Of a stretch of 64,000 nucleotides of DNA, positions 1-8,191 are shown one piece after another; position 1 is the stretch's first letter; the number at the start of each line of letters is the position of its first letter. The notes under the pieces are model-generated. The model worked only from the letters and a program-made list of their open reading frames with translations. It searched no databases and had not been told where the DNA came from. This DNA is from Tubulanus polymorphus (taxonomy: Eukaryota; Nemertea; Palaeonemertea; Tubulaniformes; Tubulanidae). Location of the stretch: the NCBI RefSeq assembly GCF_964204645.1, contig NC_134033.1, positions 9,582,231-9,646,230 of the forward strand. The letters run 5' to 3'. Made by a program: the position numbers and the translations under genes.

Positions 1-178
1 GAAAAAAATTACAAAATACAAAAGATGGAATACAATTATTCATGAAAAAGAAAAAGGGAATTAAAAATTTTAAAATGCACATTTATATTATATCTGACGC
101 GCAATTAAATATTGTAAATTCACAATTAGATAGTGTTATGTATTAAAATTTTAACTTTAATAAAAATATATATAATAA

Positions 179-1138
179 ATGGAAGGAGGTAAAGTATATA
201 AACATATTCCATACATCGATACACATGAAAATAATGATGGTTTATATTATGTAATACCTTGTAATATAGCTTTGATATTTGATCCTATTTTTAAAAATTA
301 TAAAACTAAACTAATAGAAATCGATAATAATAAAAGTGAAGTTGTTGATAATTTAAGTAATGTAATTGATGATAATGTAATACCTTCTACATCTAATAAC
401 GTAATACCTTCTACATCTAATAATGTAATACCTTCTACATCTAATAACATAATACCTTCTACATCTGTAATACCCTCTACATCTAATAATGTAATACCTT
501 CTACATCTAATAATACAATAATATTAAATGTTAGTGAAAATAGAAATTATTGTGGTTATTGTAATGGTGAGTTTTCAAACGCTCCATCAAATTGGAATAA
601 ACATATGAATACAAATTCACATATTACTAATGTTATAGAACGTGTTGGCAAAAAAGAATTTATAGAACACCCATTTAGATATGTTACAAAATTTGTTTCA
701 AATAAAAAAGTAAATGGTGAAAAAATATATGAAGATTTATTATTAGCAACACCTAATAAAGATGAATTAGATTTAACCGATGCTAATGAAATATTAGGAT
801 CAAACACTGTAAATGAAATATTAGGATCAAACACTAATAAAGATGATAATGATAATGATGCCATAAAGCACCCACATGATAATATAGTTACAGATAAACA
901 TATTGATAATAAAGATTCTATAAAACTTAAAGTAGAAAATAATGATAAATTTGATTGGATCAATAAGCTTAACAATAAAACAACTATTGATGATTTAGTA
1001 AAAAATGTGAAAAAGGTGAAAAAGGTGAAAAAAAATTATAAAGATGTTGATGTAGATTCGGTAGAGCATTTAAATATGTTGTTAGAGCCGTCTGATAGTG
1101 AAAGTGATTCAGAAATTGATTATCTAAAACTTGAATAA
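179..1138 (+). CDS. zinc-finger protein with IPSTSNN repeats
   Basis: A 319-residue ORF starting in an AT-rich leader of the type seen before other genes of this family (taataaaaa then tataataaATGG). Residues ~65-110 hold about six copies of a VIPSTSNN repeat. A C2H2-like finger follows at ~122-145 (CGYC...H...H), then a lysine-rich stretch (VKKVKKVKK) and an acidic serine/aspartate tail. It is the only plus-strand gene in the visible part of copy A and is uninterrupted, unlike many neighbours. I do not recognise a family. The finger and the basic and acidic tails suggest nucleic-acid or protein binding, which is inference. The low-complexity repeat could vary in length between copies. Confidence 0.6.
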   Translation: MEGGKVYKHIPYIDTHENNDGLYYVIPCNIALIFDPIFKNYKTKLIEIDNNKSEVVDNLSNVIDDNVIPSTSNNVIPSTSNNVIPSTSNNIIPSTSVIPSTSNNVIPSTSNNTIILNVSENRNYCGYCNGEFSNAPSNWNKHMNTNSHITNVIERVGKKEFIEHPFRYVTKFVSNKKVNGEKIYEDLLLATPNKDELDLTDANEILGSNTVNEILGSNTNKDDNDNDAIKHPHDNIVTDKHIDNKDSIKLKVENNDKFDWINKLNNKTTIDDLVKNVKKVKKVKKNYKDVDVDSVEHLNMLLEPSDSESDSEIDYLKLE

Positions 1139-1208
1139 TAAAGGTTAAAAATTGTATAAAATAATAGTAAATAAAAAAGGGGTTTAAATTATTTAAGGTA
1201 TCTAATAA

Positions 1209-1300
1209 GGTATCAGGTATTAGGGTATCAGGTATTGGGGTATCAGGTATTAGGGTATCAGGTATTAGGGTATCAGGTATTGGGGTATCAGGTATTAGGG
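1209..1300. repeat. 15-bp minisatellite
   Basis: About six head-to-tail copies of tatcaggtattaggg, alternating with a tattgggg variant. It lies between the convergent zinc-finger gene and the ATPase fragment. Minus-strand translation gives an IPDTL repeat, which I take as a by-product rather than a protein. Confidence 0.85.
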
Positions 1301-1326
1301 TATCTAATACATAGGTATACAAATAG

Positions 1327-1890
1327 TTATTTTATAAATTTATATTCATAAGGAAATTGTAATCTCATTAATAATTTTGAACCTTTATTATTTTTTAATT
1401 TATTTATATATTCATCATGTAATTCAGTAGGTATAATTTGATTTTCTTCCAATGATTGTTGCATAGATTTTCTATCTTTGTTGTAGAATAAAACTAGAAA
1501 TCTTATATTCTCTCTAAAATCTTTAACAATTGAATTATATTTCTGATTTAAAACCCAAGTTGTTATCCCAAAATGTCTACCAGAGAAAGCTAAATAACAT
1601 AACTCACTTTCTCTAATTTTAGAATCATGTAAATTTGCGCAATCATCAATAATTTGTTGATTATTCTGTATTCTATTTGTAGCTATTTTGTATTCTATTT
1701 CATCTGGATTTGGTACTAATGATAATTCTTGTTCATAAAAATAACCTAATATTTCTTCATCTTTTAAATCAAACAATTTATAAACAAATGGTTTAGTTAA
1801 TATTATCTTTTTAATTTTAAATATTTCTTCAGTAAAAATTGGGGGTTTAACCTTTATAAAATGTTTTTCGATATTTAGAAATTCTAACAT
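1327..1890 (-). pseudogene. Integrase C-terminus joined to A32-like ATPase C-half
   Basis: The first ~65 residues match the integrase C-terminal region of copy C (41.86-42.0 kb), shifted out of frame with the integrase core by a small insertion and a stop near 1847-1880. Then, where copy C has a chromodomain, this copy changes to the C-terminal half of a Polinton/A32-like packaging ATPase: Walker-B-like IIDDCA at residues ~80-85, then SGRHFGITTWVLNQKYNS and an arginine-finger-like FREN. The ATPase would power genome packaging into capsids. Its Walker A half is absent, so it cannot be functional. The join is near 1655-1665. It ends with a normal stop at 1327. Confidence 0.7.
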
Positions 1891-2650
1891 GTTGTCCTAT
1901 TTTAAATTTAGGTTCTCCAAAATCATGTGTAACAAATGCTCCATATAAATTATTCCAAACTATTTCTGAATTATCTTCTTTTCTAGCTTGTATAGGTTTC
2001 ATATTTATAGAACTATGTTTAGAATTATTATAACCTTTAACTAAATCATCTAACACATCGATATATTTATATGTTTCATTAGCAGTAAAATATTTCCACA
2101 TTCTAGTTTTCAATGTTTTATTAAATCTTTCTATAATAGATGCTTTTTTATCTGAGTGTGTGGAAAAATAATCTACATCGTTATCAGATAATAGTTTTTT
2201 AAAATGTTTGTTATAAAATTCTTTACCTTCATCAAATTGTATCTTATCTGGGATAGCTTCTTTAAATATTAATTTGAAAGAATTTGTAACTTCTATACCG
2301 GTTTTATTTTTAATCGGGATACTCCATGCGTATCTACTGAATATGTCTATAACATTTAATATCCAGAAATGTCCTTTGTTGTGTTTTTCTAAGTTCTTCA
2401 TGTCAATTAAATCAGCTTGCCATTGTTGGTCAATATATGAAACCATTACTTTTCTTGTTAAATATTTTTTATCCATCTTTTTATGAATTTGATATGTGGG
2501 TTGATTTTGTAACCATGATTTTAATTCACTATATTTTATATCACTATTATCGGATTTAATTTTATTCCATAATTCTGAAACGTTAGAATATGATACTTCA
2601 CTTTCTGGGTTGTAATATAACGCTCTTAAATATTGTTCTTTTTTCATCAT
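1847..2650 (-). CDS. Retrovirus-type DDE integrase (core)
   Basis: A 267-residue protein with an rve integrase core. The catalytic acidic residues can be placed in QWQADLID, then IQFDEGKEF, then IIERFNKTLK, the D,D,E pattern of Polinton and retroviral integrases. The enzyme would join the linear element to host DNA and produce the 6-bp duplication seen around copy B. The copy C homologue (41074) is very similar. The reading frame stops at KTFYKG because of a T-to-A-type change plus an extra base, which separates the core from its C-terminal region (see the adjacent chimera). It starts four bases after the preceding gene's stop, an operon-like spacing. The core looks intact, but the whole gene is probably defective. 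Confidence 0.85.
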   Translation of the reverse strand: MMKKEQYLRALYYNPESEVSYSNVSELWNKIKSDNSDIKYSELKSWLQNQPTYQIHKKMDKKYLTRKVMVSYIDQQWQADLIDMKNLEKHNKGHFWILNVIDIFSRYAWSIPIKNKTGIEVTNSFKLIFKEAIPDKIQFDEGKEFYNKHFKKLLSDNDVDYFSTHSDKKASIIERFNKTLKTRMWKYFTANETYKYIDVLDDLVKGYNNSKHSSINMKPIQARKEDNSEIVWNNLYGAFVTHDFGEPKFKIGQHVRISKYRKTFYKG

Positions 2651-2653
2651 ATT

Positions 2654-2998
2654 TTAATCCATTAATAATATTTTAGATTTAGTTTCATTTGACTTATTTT
2701 CTGGTATAATAGGTTTATCATCATTGGAATAATATTTATCATCAGATTTGAATTTTGATTTATATATTACACCGGATAATATAATAACTGTTACTAATCC
2801 AATTGTAATATATAATTTATAATTACTTCCAGCATTAGAAGAATTAGATGGATTATTATTTGAATCAATATCAGATTCATTTATATCAGTTAATTTCTTT
2901 TTCTTAGCTTTTTTTAATTCTGAAGATTTTTTACCTAATTCTCTTGCCCATTTAATTTGTTTCTCGGATCTAGCCTTTTTCTTAACTCCATCACTCAT
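2654..2998 (-). CDS. Small Polinton membrane protein
   Basis: A 114-residue protein. The N-terminus is strongly basic (RSEKQIKWARELGKKSSELKKAKKKK), followed by an Asn/Ser-rich linker and one hydrophobic helix at ~64-82 (YITIGLVTVIILSGVIY), then a polar tail. This basic-head, single-membrane-helix layout recurs in small Polinton proteins of unknown function, possibly virion membrane or DNA-condensing proteins (inference). It sits tightly between two genes on the same strand and starts in taaaataaATGAG. The copy C homologue at 40720 is broken. No enzyme motif is visible. Confidence 0.6.
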   Translation of the reverse strand: MSDGVKKKARSEKQIKWARELGKKSSELKKAKKKKLTDINESDIDSNNNPSNSSNAGSNYKLYITIGLVTVIILSGVIYKSKFKSDDKYYSNDDKPIIPENKSNETKSKILLMD

Positions 2999-3003
2999 TT
3001 ATT

Positions 3004-3591
3004 TTAGTTAATTTTTGTTGATTCATTTTCTGTTTCGACGTTTTGTTGTAGTACATCTGTTTCGTTCTTACCTGATTTATATTCCATAGGTTTGATGTTC
3101 GAAAATGTTATAACTCCAGTAGAAATCAATGTCATAACCGATCCTAATTGAAATGAAGCATATCCAACCCATTTTTGTAATTCAGTCATAACTAAATAGT
3201 CATTTTTCAAATCATTATATAATTTATTTTCATCATCAATTGGTATTAACTGGTTACATAACTTAGAATAACATTTGACAATACCATCACTTATAGAGTC
3301 GTTTATTCTAGCTAATCTTGCCTCTTCATAAATCTTAAAATATTTTATTACTTTATCGGGTTTCATAGAGTCTAGTTCTTGAAAAGTTATTATTTTTCCT
3401 AAGAAGTCCTTAGATTTCCCGCCAGCAATTAATAATTCAAGATGATGCTTACAATATAAATAGTATTCATAATCTATATTGTTATTAACTTGAGCACAAT
3501 TAGTTGCAACTGTATCTTTATTATCACTTATACCCAAATCATCTAATGTCTTTTCAATATCAATACTATTCTTATTAGATTTCTTTGACAT
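3004..3591 (-). CDS. Conserved Polinton protein with C-terminal hydrophobic segment
   Basis: A 195-residue ORF. The middle (~40-140) is helical and polar, with YCKHHLELLIAGGKSKDFLGK and LARINDSISDGIVKCYSKL. A weakly hydrophobic segment (FQLGSVMTLISTGVITF) lies at ~148-165. The copy C homologue (40140-40727) shares most residues but has two in-frame stops, so this copy is the better template. The start overlaps the tctaatataaATG leader also found in copy C. The small membrane protein and the integrase follow it with short spacers. I recognise it only as a protein conserved in this Polinton family; its function is unknown. Confidence 0.6.
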   Translation of the reverse strand: MSKKSNKNSIDIEKTLDDLGISDNKDTVATNCAQVNNNIDYEYYLYCKHHLELLIAGGKSKDFLGKIITFQELDSMKPDKVIKYFKIYEEARLARINDSISDGIVKCYSKLCNQLIPIDDENKLYNDLKNDYLVMTELQKWVGYASFQLGSVMTLISTGVITFSNIKPMEYKSGKNETDVLQQNVETENESTKIN

Positions 3592-3599
3592 TTATATTA

Positions 3600-3998
3600 G
3601 AGAAAAAAAGCAAAAAAAATATTATAAGTATTCTTCAAATGATACTAGATAGTTAAAGTTAAAGAATTCTAGTATTGACTACTGATACTAGCTATTTGAA
3701 TTTAAAGAATTTCTATTTGAATCTATTCAAAATATAAAGTATTCTTTTTGAAAAGAAAGTATTAAAAATATAATAGAATTCACTAGCTAGTTGAAGTTAT
3801 TGTTTTTTTATTATATTTTATTTGAATTAGGATTTAATATCTCACTACTATTGTCTATCTATTAGGAGCAGTAATTATAACTGTCCAGATAAGTCATTTC
3901 GGATTCTCGATATCAAATCCTCAACTGAAAATCAACTCAACGAAACGACTGGTGGAAATATTAATTTATAAACACATATATTTATTATGTAAATTTTA
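3600..3998. other. Intergenic AT-rich leader
   Basis: No gene seen. The part nearest the 3591 start has many copies of ctagctattt / attctagta-type words. The same style of sequence precedes the homologous gene in copy C (39900-40139), so it probably belongs to the element and contains the promoter of that gene. Confidence 0.4.
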
Positions 3999-4339
3999 GC
4001 GATCGATAATAGAACAATGGAGAACAATAGAAATGCGGTCCAATCGGACCGGTTATTGCGCAATACACAGTTATATTTTTATTCTGTAAACTACAACATT
4101 CAAACATAGAACTGTAACCAATCAATATTGAGCAGCTGTTTCAGTCAACAACGATCAATAGTAGAACAATGGAGAACAATAGAAATGCGGTCCAATCGGA
4201 CCGGTTATTGCGCAACACTTAGTTAACAGTAAACAATCAATACAGAACAACCGCCGCCATTAACAACGATCAATAGTAGAACAATGGAGAACAATAGAAA
4301 AGCGGTTCAATCGGACCGGTTATTACGCAATACACAGTT
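3999..4339. repeat. Three ~75-bp repeats with a ggtcc-aatc-ggacc hairpin
   Basis: Copies at about 3999-4073, 4149-4224 and 4264-4339 share gaacaatggagaacaatag and a core with the inverted repeat ggtccaatcggacc followed by ggttattgcgcaa. They lie between two minus-strand genes. A regulatory or replication-initiation role is possible but only inferred. Confidence 0.75.
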
Positions 4340-4420
4340 AACAGTAAACAATACAATATTAAAACAGATATATACAATCGAGATTACATTTTTGATATCT
4401 AAGACCTTCAGTATTATAAT

Positions 4421-5149
4421 TTATAATTTTGTCCAGAATTCTTTAATTACTGGATTGTTTCCAATCATTTCTTCAATTTCTGGTAAATGTCTTACTACTT
4501 CACTAAATGCTAATCCTAATATTTTGAATTTTTCATATTTTATTAATCTACCTACTCTTCTCAGTTTTCTTTCAAAACCGGCACTGATATCTATGTTCTT
4601 TTTAACCCACAGTCCCCAAGAAATCCCCTCAGTTTCTTTATCAAACATTGAAAACCCTATATTTAGATAACCCCCGAAAATGATGTGGTCCCATAGGTGA
4701 TTTGCTTTTCTATTTAATATGGTTTTATAACTTTTTTTTAAGATATCAGTAATTTCAGCAAATGAAATAACTTCTACACTTTGTATTTCCGGAAAGTTTA
4801 AATGTCCTGTGTCAATGATTAATTTAGATTTTAAAAACTCGTTCAACTCTTCTCCACTCATTTTCTTAGTTTTCGATTCTTTGAGCCCCAACAGCAATTT
4901 GAGTCGCGTTGCTGGTAATTTTGGTAATTGTAGTTCGCGCGGTAATTGTTTATTATGTATTACATCACTCAGAATTTTCACCATTTCTTGATGATAGTCC
5001 AAATGTTCTTGTAATGTTTGTGAAGTTTGTTCGTCAATTACGAGAGTTTCATCCTCCATTTCTATTGATTCCTGAGTTTCACTATCCAGTAGCAATCGTT
5101 CCTCATCCGTTGGTTGGCTTAGAATTTCTGGTTGATCTTTGTGTTCCAT
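4421..5149 (-). CDS. Conserved helical protein of unknown function
   Basis: A 242-residue ORF starting MEHKDQPE. The N-terminal ~60 residues are acidic and probably disordered. The middle has a leucine-rich helix (LPRELQLPKLPATRLKLLLG). The C-terminal ~90 residues form a conserved-looking block (WGLWVKKNIDISAGFERKLRRVG ... FKILGLAFSEV) with a W-x-x-W pattern and an Arg/Lys-rich helix, reminiscent of small DNA-binding proteins, though no family is assigned. It is the only gene here with a convincing 5'-untranslated intron (5156-5243). A shortened remnant sits in copy B at 17049. It is complete in this copy. Confidence 0.55.
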   Translation of the reverse strand: MEHKDQPEILSQPTDEERLLLDSETQESIEMEDETLVIDEQTSQTLQEHLDYHQEMVKILSDVIHNKQLPRELQLPKLPATRLKLLLGLKESKTKKMSGEELNEFLKSKLIIDTGHLNFPEIQSVEVISFAEITDILKKSYKTILNRKANHLWDHIIFGGYLNIGFSMFDKETEGISWGLWVKKNIDISAGFERKLRRVGRLIKYEKFKILGLAFSEVVRHLPEIEEMIGNNPVIKEFWTKL

Positions 5150-5155
5150 TTTAAT

Positions 5156-5243
5156 CTAAAAGATATCGTGAAAATGAATTACTATACTTAAATATGTTTA
5201 AAGGTTTCCCTACTTCATAATAACTACAAAAAACGGTACTTAC
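5156..5243 (-). other. Putative 5'-UTR intron
   Basis: On the minus strand a consensus donor (GTAAGT at 5243-5238) and an acceptor (atatcttttag at ~5156) bracket 88 bases just upstream of the MEHKDQ start codon. The same donor context and acceptor are kept in copy B (16869-16951, 83 bases), although the coding region there is almost gone. Confidence 0.5.
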
Positions 5244-5249
5244 ATTTAG

Positions 5250-5497
5250 ATTTAGAACTGTAAACTGTGTTTTGAGAGAGAATATCCAATACGTACTATG
5301 TATGTGAAAGTTGATTTCTAACTGCCGACGTGGCGCACGTTCGACCAAACTAATTACTTCTGCACAGATGTTCTTTATGATGAAGTTAATTAATTCTTTA
5401 GAATTGAAAACAAGATATATTTGGCAACATATGTTTTAGTAGTAAGCAAAAGCTATGTATTATATACATACAAAGCTCAAATAGAATTACCAGCTTT
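5250..5497. other. Upstream region of the helical protein gene
   Basis: No gene supported. Part of it (about 5430-5490) matches DNA just inside the left repeat of copy B (about 16490-16530), so it belongs to the element. Confidence 0.4.
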
Positions 5498-6181
5498 CTA
5501 ACCACTGATCAAAACCTCAGAATGCGGTTGATTCTGTGAAATACTATTCCATAATTCAACAAATGTCTTTGCTTTATCCAGTTGATCTAAATATAACTGT
5601 AAATCTAGTTTATTGGATTTAATAATGTTTTCCTTCTTTTCTAAAGGTCTTAGATTCTTCCAATTCCAAATAAGTTTTTTATTGTATTCATCATTCATGT
5701 CAAATTTAGAAATCGGCAACACATGATCAATATGAAAGTATTCACCATAATTATCTATATTCATTTTATCGTCGAATTGATATATTATCCATGATTTGAG
5801 AAATTCATCTGAACAACCCAACAAATTAGATAGTGTTTCTGAATGTGTTTCTTTGTTGAATAATTGTGATACTTTAGATCTCAAACATTGTTTTAATCTA
5901 AAATTAAAATCTGTTTGATATCTTTCTTTATGATAATTTCTATTATACACTTTAATATATTCTAAATGATTTTCTTTCCATTGCTTATTTTTATCTTTGC
6001 GTGTTTCAGTATTATTTTTATAATTTTGTTTATCACTTAGTTTACTACAAGTTTTACAATAACTTTGCTTACCATCTTTCTGAGTTTTATAATTATAATA
6101 TTCCGAGAGTTGTTTTTTTATTTTACATTTAGAACATTTCTTATTGTTTATATTTATAGCTTGTGATTGTTCCGGCTCCAT
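5498..6181 (-). CDS. HNH endonuclease with CxxC zinc ribbons
   Basis: A 227-residue protein. Residues ~15-45 carry two CxxC pairs (CSKCKIKK ... YCKTC), a likely zinc ribbon. The C-terminal half has the HNH nuclease signature: FHIDHVLPISKF, then IWNWKNLRPL, then a closing Asn/Lys pair (KENIIKSNK). Such enzymes make breaks in DNA and often act as homing or mobility nucleases. The gene is complete here, has one nonsense codon in copy B (17779), is a fragment in copy C (38469) and leaves its 5' end in the solo terminus (11371). HNH is not a core Polinton gene, so it is cargo typical of this family. It starts in taataaaaatatgtataataaATGG. Confidence 0.85.
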   Translation of the reverse strand: MEPEQSQAININNKKCSKCKIKKQLSEYYNYKTQKDGKQSYCKTCSKLSDKQNYKNNTETRKDKNKQWKENHLEYIKVYNRNYHKERYQTDFNFRLKQCLRSKVSQLFNKETHSETLSNLLGCSDEFLKSWIIYQFDDKMNIDNYGEYFHIDHVLPISKFDMNDEYNKKLIWNWKNLRPLEKKENIIKSNKLDLQLYLDQLDKAKTFVELWNSISQNQPHSEVLISG

Positions 6182-6217
6182 TTATTATACATATTTTTAT
6201 TAAAATTGATTAACATT

Positions 6218-6511
6218 TTAGAATCCTCTTCCATTTCTTCGACCAACGTCATCCTTTTTCATTCCTCGCTGCTTTTGATAAGTCAGTTTCGATTCCTTGA
6301 TATCAAATTCCTCAACGTATTGTTCATTATTTGGATCATTATTCCATAATTCAATAAATTTCTTTCCCTTTGTTAACTGTTCTGAATATAACTGTAAATA
6401 TTCTAGTTTCAATTTATTCTCTAAATGTGTTCTAGTTTTATTGTGTCTTGCTTTTTGAGACTTGTCTATATCGATATTACATGTTGGGCAGTAGTACTTA
6501 TTTGCTTCCAT
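6218..6511 (-). CDS. Chimera: PolB N-terminal zinc finger + HNH tail
   Basis: A 97-residue ORF. The first ~37 residues (MEANKYYCPTC ... KARHNKTRTHLENKLK) match the first residues of the DNA polymerase genes in copies B (31667) and C (35099), including the CxxC...H...H finger. From about residue 38 it changes to the C-terminal tail of the HNH nuclease (QLYSEQLTKGKKFIELWNN) plus a basic end. The tail's last third is also found in copy B at 17650-17745, in the same place relative to HNH. It is probably a recombination product between the two ends of an element. It may be expressed, since its start context is normal, but a function is doubtful. Confidence 0.65.
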   Translation of the reverse strand: MEANKYYCPTCNIDIDKSQKARHNKTRTHLENKLKLEYLQLYSEQLTKGKKFIELWNNDPNNEQYVEEFDIKESKLTYQKQRGMKKDDVGRRNGRGF

Positions 6512-6560
6512 TTTAATACTATATTTTTTATTAAAATTGATTTTAGAAGTTCAATGATTT
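6512..6560 (-). promoter_or_regulatory. Conserved AT-rich leader before MEANK/HNH-type genes
   Basis: On the minus strand ctaaaatcaattttaataaa, then tattaaaATGG. Nearly the same string precedes the genes starting at 6181, 27614, 31667, 34542, 35099 and 52970. It is therefore a good candidate promoter and initiator for one gene class of this family. Confidence 0.45.
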
Positions 6561-6593
6561 AAATGTTATTCATATATATATGAATATTTTAAG

Positions 6594-6860
6594 AGTAATA
6601 GGGATAATAGGCTTTCAGGCTAAAGGTTGAACGGGCGGGTGAGTAAAAATGAAAAACATAAAAATAATTACAATTTCTACTTGAATTAGGAGTGAAACTC
6701 ATAAAAATGAAAAATAAATTCGAGCGTGTGAGAATTTATTTTTCATTTTTATGAGTTTCGCGAGTAATTCAAGTAGAAATTGTTATTATTTTTATGTTTT
6801 TCATTTTTTACGAGCTCGACCGTTCGACCTTTGGCCTGAAAGCCTATTATCCCTATTACT
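6594..6860. repeat. Palindromic terminus of copy A
   Basis: A 267-bp imperfect palindrome. It begins agtaatagggataataggct and ends with the complement, agcctattatccctattact. The arms continue through gttgaacg/cgttcgacc and an aattctcacacgctcgaa-type centre. The outer edge at 6860 abuts interrupted exon sequence. Confidence 0.9.
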
Positions 6861-7563
6861 ATCAACGACAGTTCCACAAAGATTTAATGAAGTAGGGGGT
6901 GATGGAAGGCGTGGTAAAGAGGGGCGATTTCTAGGTGTTGAGGTTGATGGCTCAACACGCGGTGAATCAACTCTAGGTGACACGACTGGGGATTCATCAC
7001 CGGCACTGGATTCTGAGTCCGAAAAAACTCTAGGATTAGGTCTGAAATGAATATTAAGTAAATTACCCTCTATGATGAGAAAAATAATATGTGAACTATC
7101 ATATAAATGTTAGATTAGTAGAATTTGATTCACATCATTTTGAAAAATTGAAAATACCTTCTGCTGCGCTTTTTTGGGGGAGCATCAATGTCTGTGCTGT
7201 AGACATCCGATTGATTTTCGGCTTTTAGCACCATTTTCCTGGCCTTTCCATAGTCACCTGCAAACCAAAAACAATACAATACATTGAGGAAATTACTCTA
7301 GCATCAGAGTAAATACGTCACTAAACATTTCACTAATCCCTAATCTTGCTTTACTCACCAGTCACGCCCAGCACTCTTACATTAAACACATTCCAGGATC
7401 TAATATTCGCAAAATCGCAGTCTTTCACCATTTGAGACACCGATTTATTGGTACCAGAAGGTGGCCAAAAGCACTTGGTTTTTCCATCAAATACCCATTT
7501 GGTGGGGACGATATCAACTGTTGCCTCCGACGTAAATTCAACAACGCTGTATTTATTCTCCAT
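6861..7563 (-). pseudogene. DUF4806-type gene, three exons, cut by Polinton copy A
   Basis: Exon 1 (7563-7359) starts MENKYSVVEFTSEATVDIVP and includes CFWPPSG, the N-terminal pattern of DUF4806-containing animal proteins. It ends at donor GTGAGT. Exon 2 (7257-7158) has acceptor tttgcag, donor GTATTT and encodes an Asp/Lys-rich segment ending in a nuclear-signal-like PPKKRSR. Exon 3 (from 7041, acceptor atttcag) encodes Ser/Pro-rich sequence in the same frame. It runs without a stop into 6861, where the Polinton terminus begins, so the gene was split in an exon. The remainder would lie beyond copy A's unseen left end. It may be the second gene of the neighbouring transposon rather than a host gene. 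Confidence 0.65.
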
Positions 7564-8191
7564 TTTCTGATAATCTGAACAAAACCTGATCAATTATTTC
7601 ATTATGGGTTAGGTGGAATATACAAAATCAAACATCTCACTGAAAAAAATGTTACATCTTTTTCATGTATAGAAGTTCTGTGTAAATATAGAAATGAAAT
7701 GAACAGTGGTTGTGGAAAATCTAATAATACTCATTTTGCCATACAATCAATGAGGACTAGCAGACACTACTACACTGTGCCAATATTTTCATAAAAAAGC
7801 CTGGATTACCAGTAGACTACGCTGGTCATTTCTCTCAGTTTCAATGTAATTAACTCTATCTTATCCCTTTCCAAATTAGATATGGAAAAAAGAATAAATC
7901 AAAAGCTGTCCGGTCCAAAGGAATGGAAATTAAATATAACTAAGTGGAATCTGAACAAATTTTAACGTAAAAAGTACTACTGTCTAATGACGCCATATAG
8001 CTGGACATGCTGAGTCCTATTGTTACAAAGAATTTGATGATACCTTTTTTAGATTATTCATTCTACGTAAGTTACTAAAATGATCGTATTAAATCAAAGA
8101 ATCTTTCAACGTTCAGCGATAGTAAATGGTTTATTGACTTGACTGGCAGCAAAATTTATCATTTTCAAAAACCATGGAGCTTTACATAAAA
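7564..8191. other. Spacer between DUF4806-like gene and transposase
   Basis: No gene or clear repeat supported. Both flanking genes are on the minus strand. Confidence 0.3.

Larger units (their letters stand above)
1..6860. mobile_element. Polinton/Maverick copy A (right part)
   Basis: AT-rich block with a retrovirus-type integrase, an A32-like packaging ATPase fragment, Polinton-type small proteins, an HNH nuclease and, at 6594-6860, a palindromic terminus ending in ccctattact. Most genes are on the minus strand. The left end is outside the window, so length and target duplication cannot be tested; the expected right-hand 6-bp duplication would be atcaac at 6861-6866. Gene order from the right end is chimera, HNH, helical protein, two small proteins, integrase, ATPase fragment. 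polB and capsid genes are not in the visible part. Confidence 0.85.

Noticed and set aside
984-1322. Minus-strand ORF with IPDTL repeats.
   Set aside because: It is the translation of a 15-bp minisatellite that overlaps the end of the zinc-finger gene; no independent support.
4909-5154. Plus-strand ORFs inside the MEHKDQ gene.
   Set aside because: They are opposite-strand shadows of a better supported gene.
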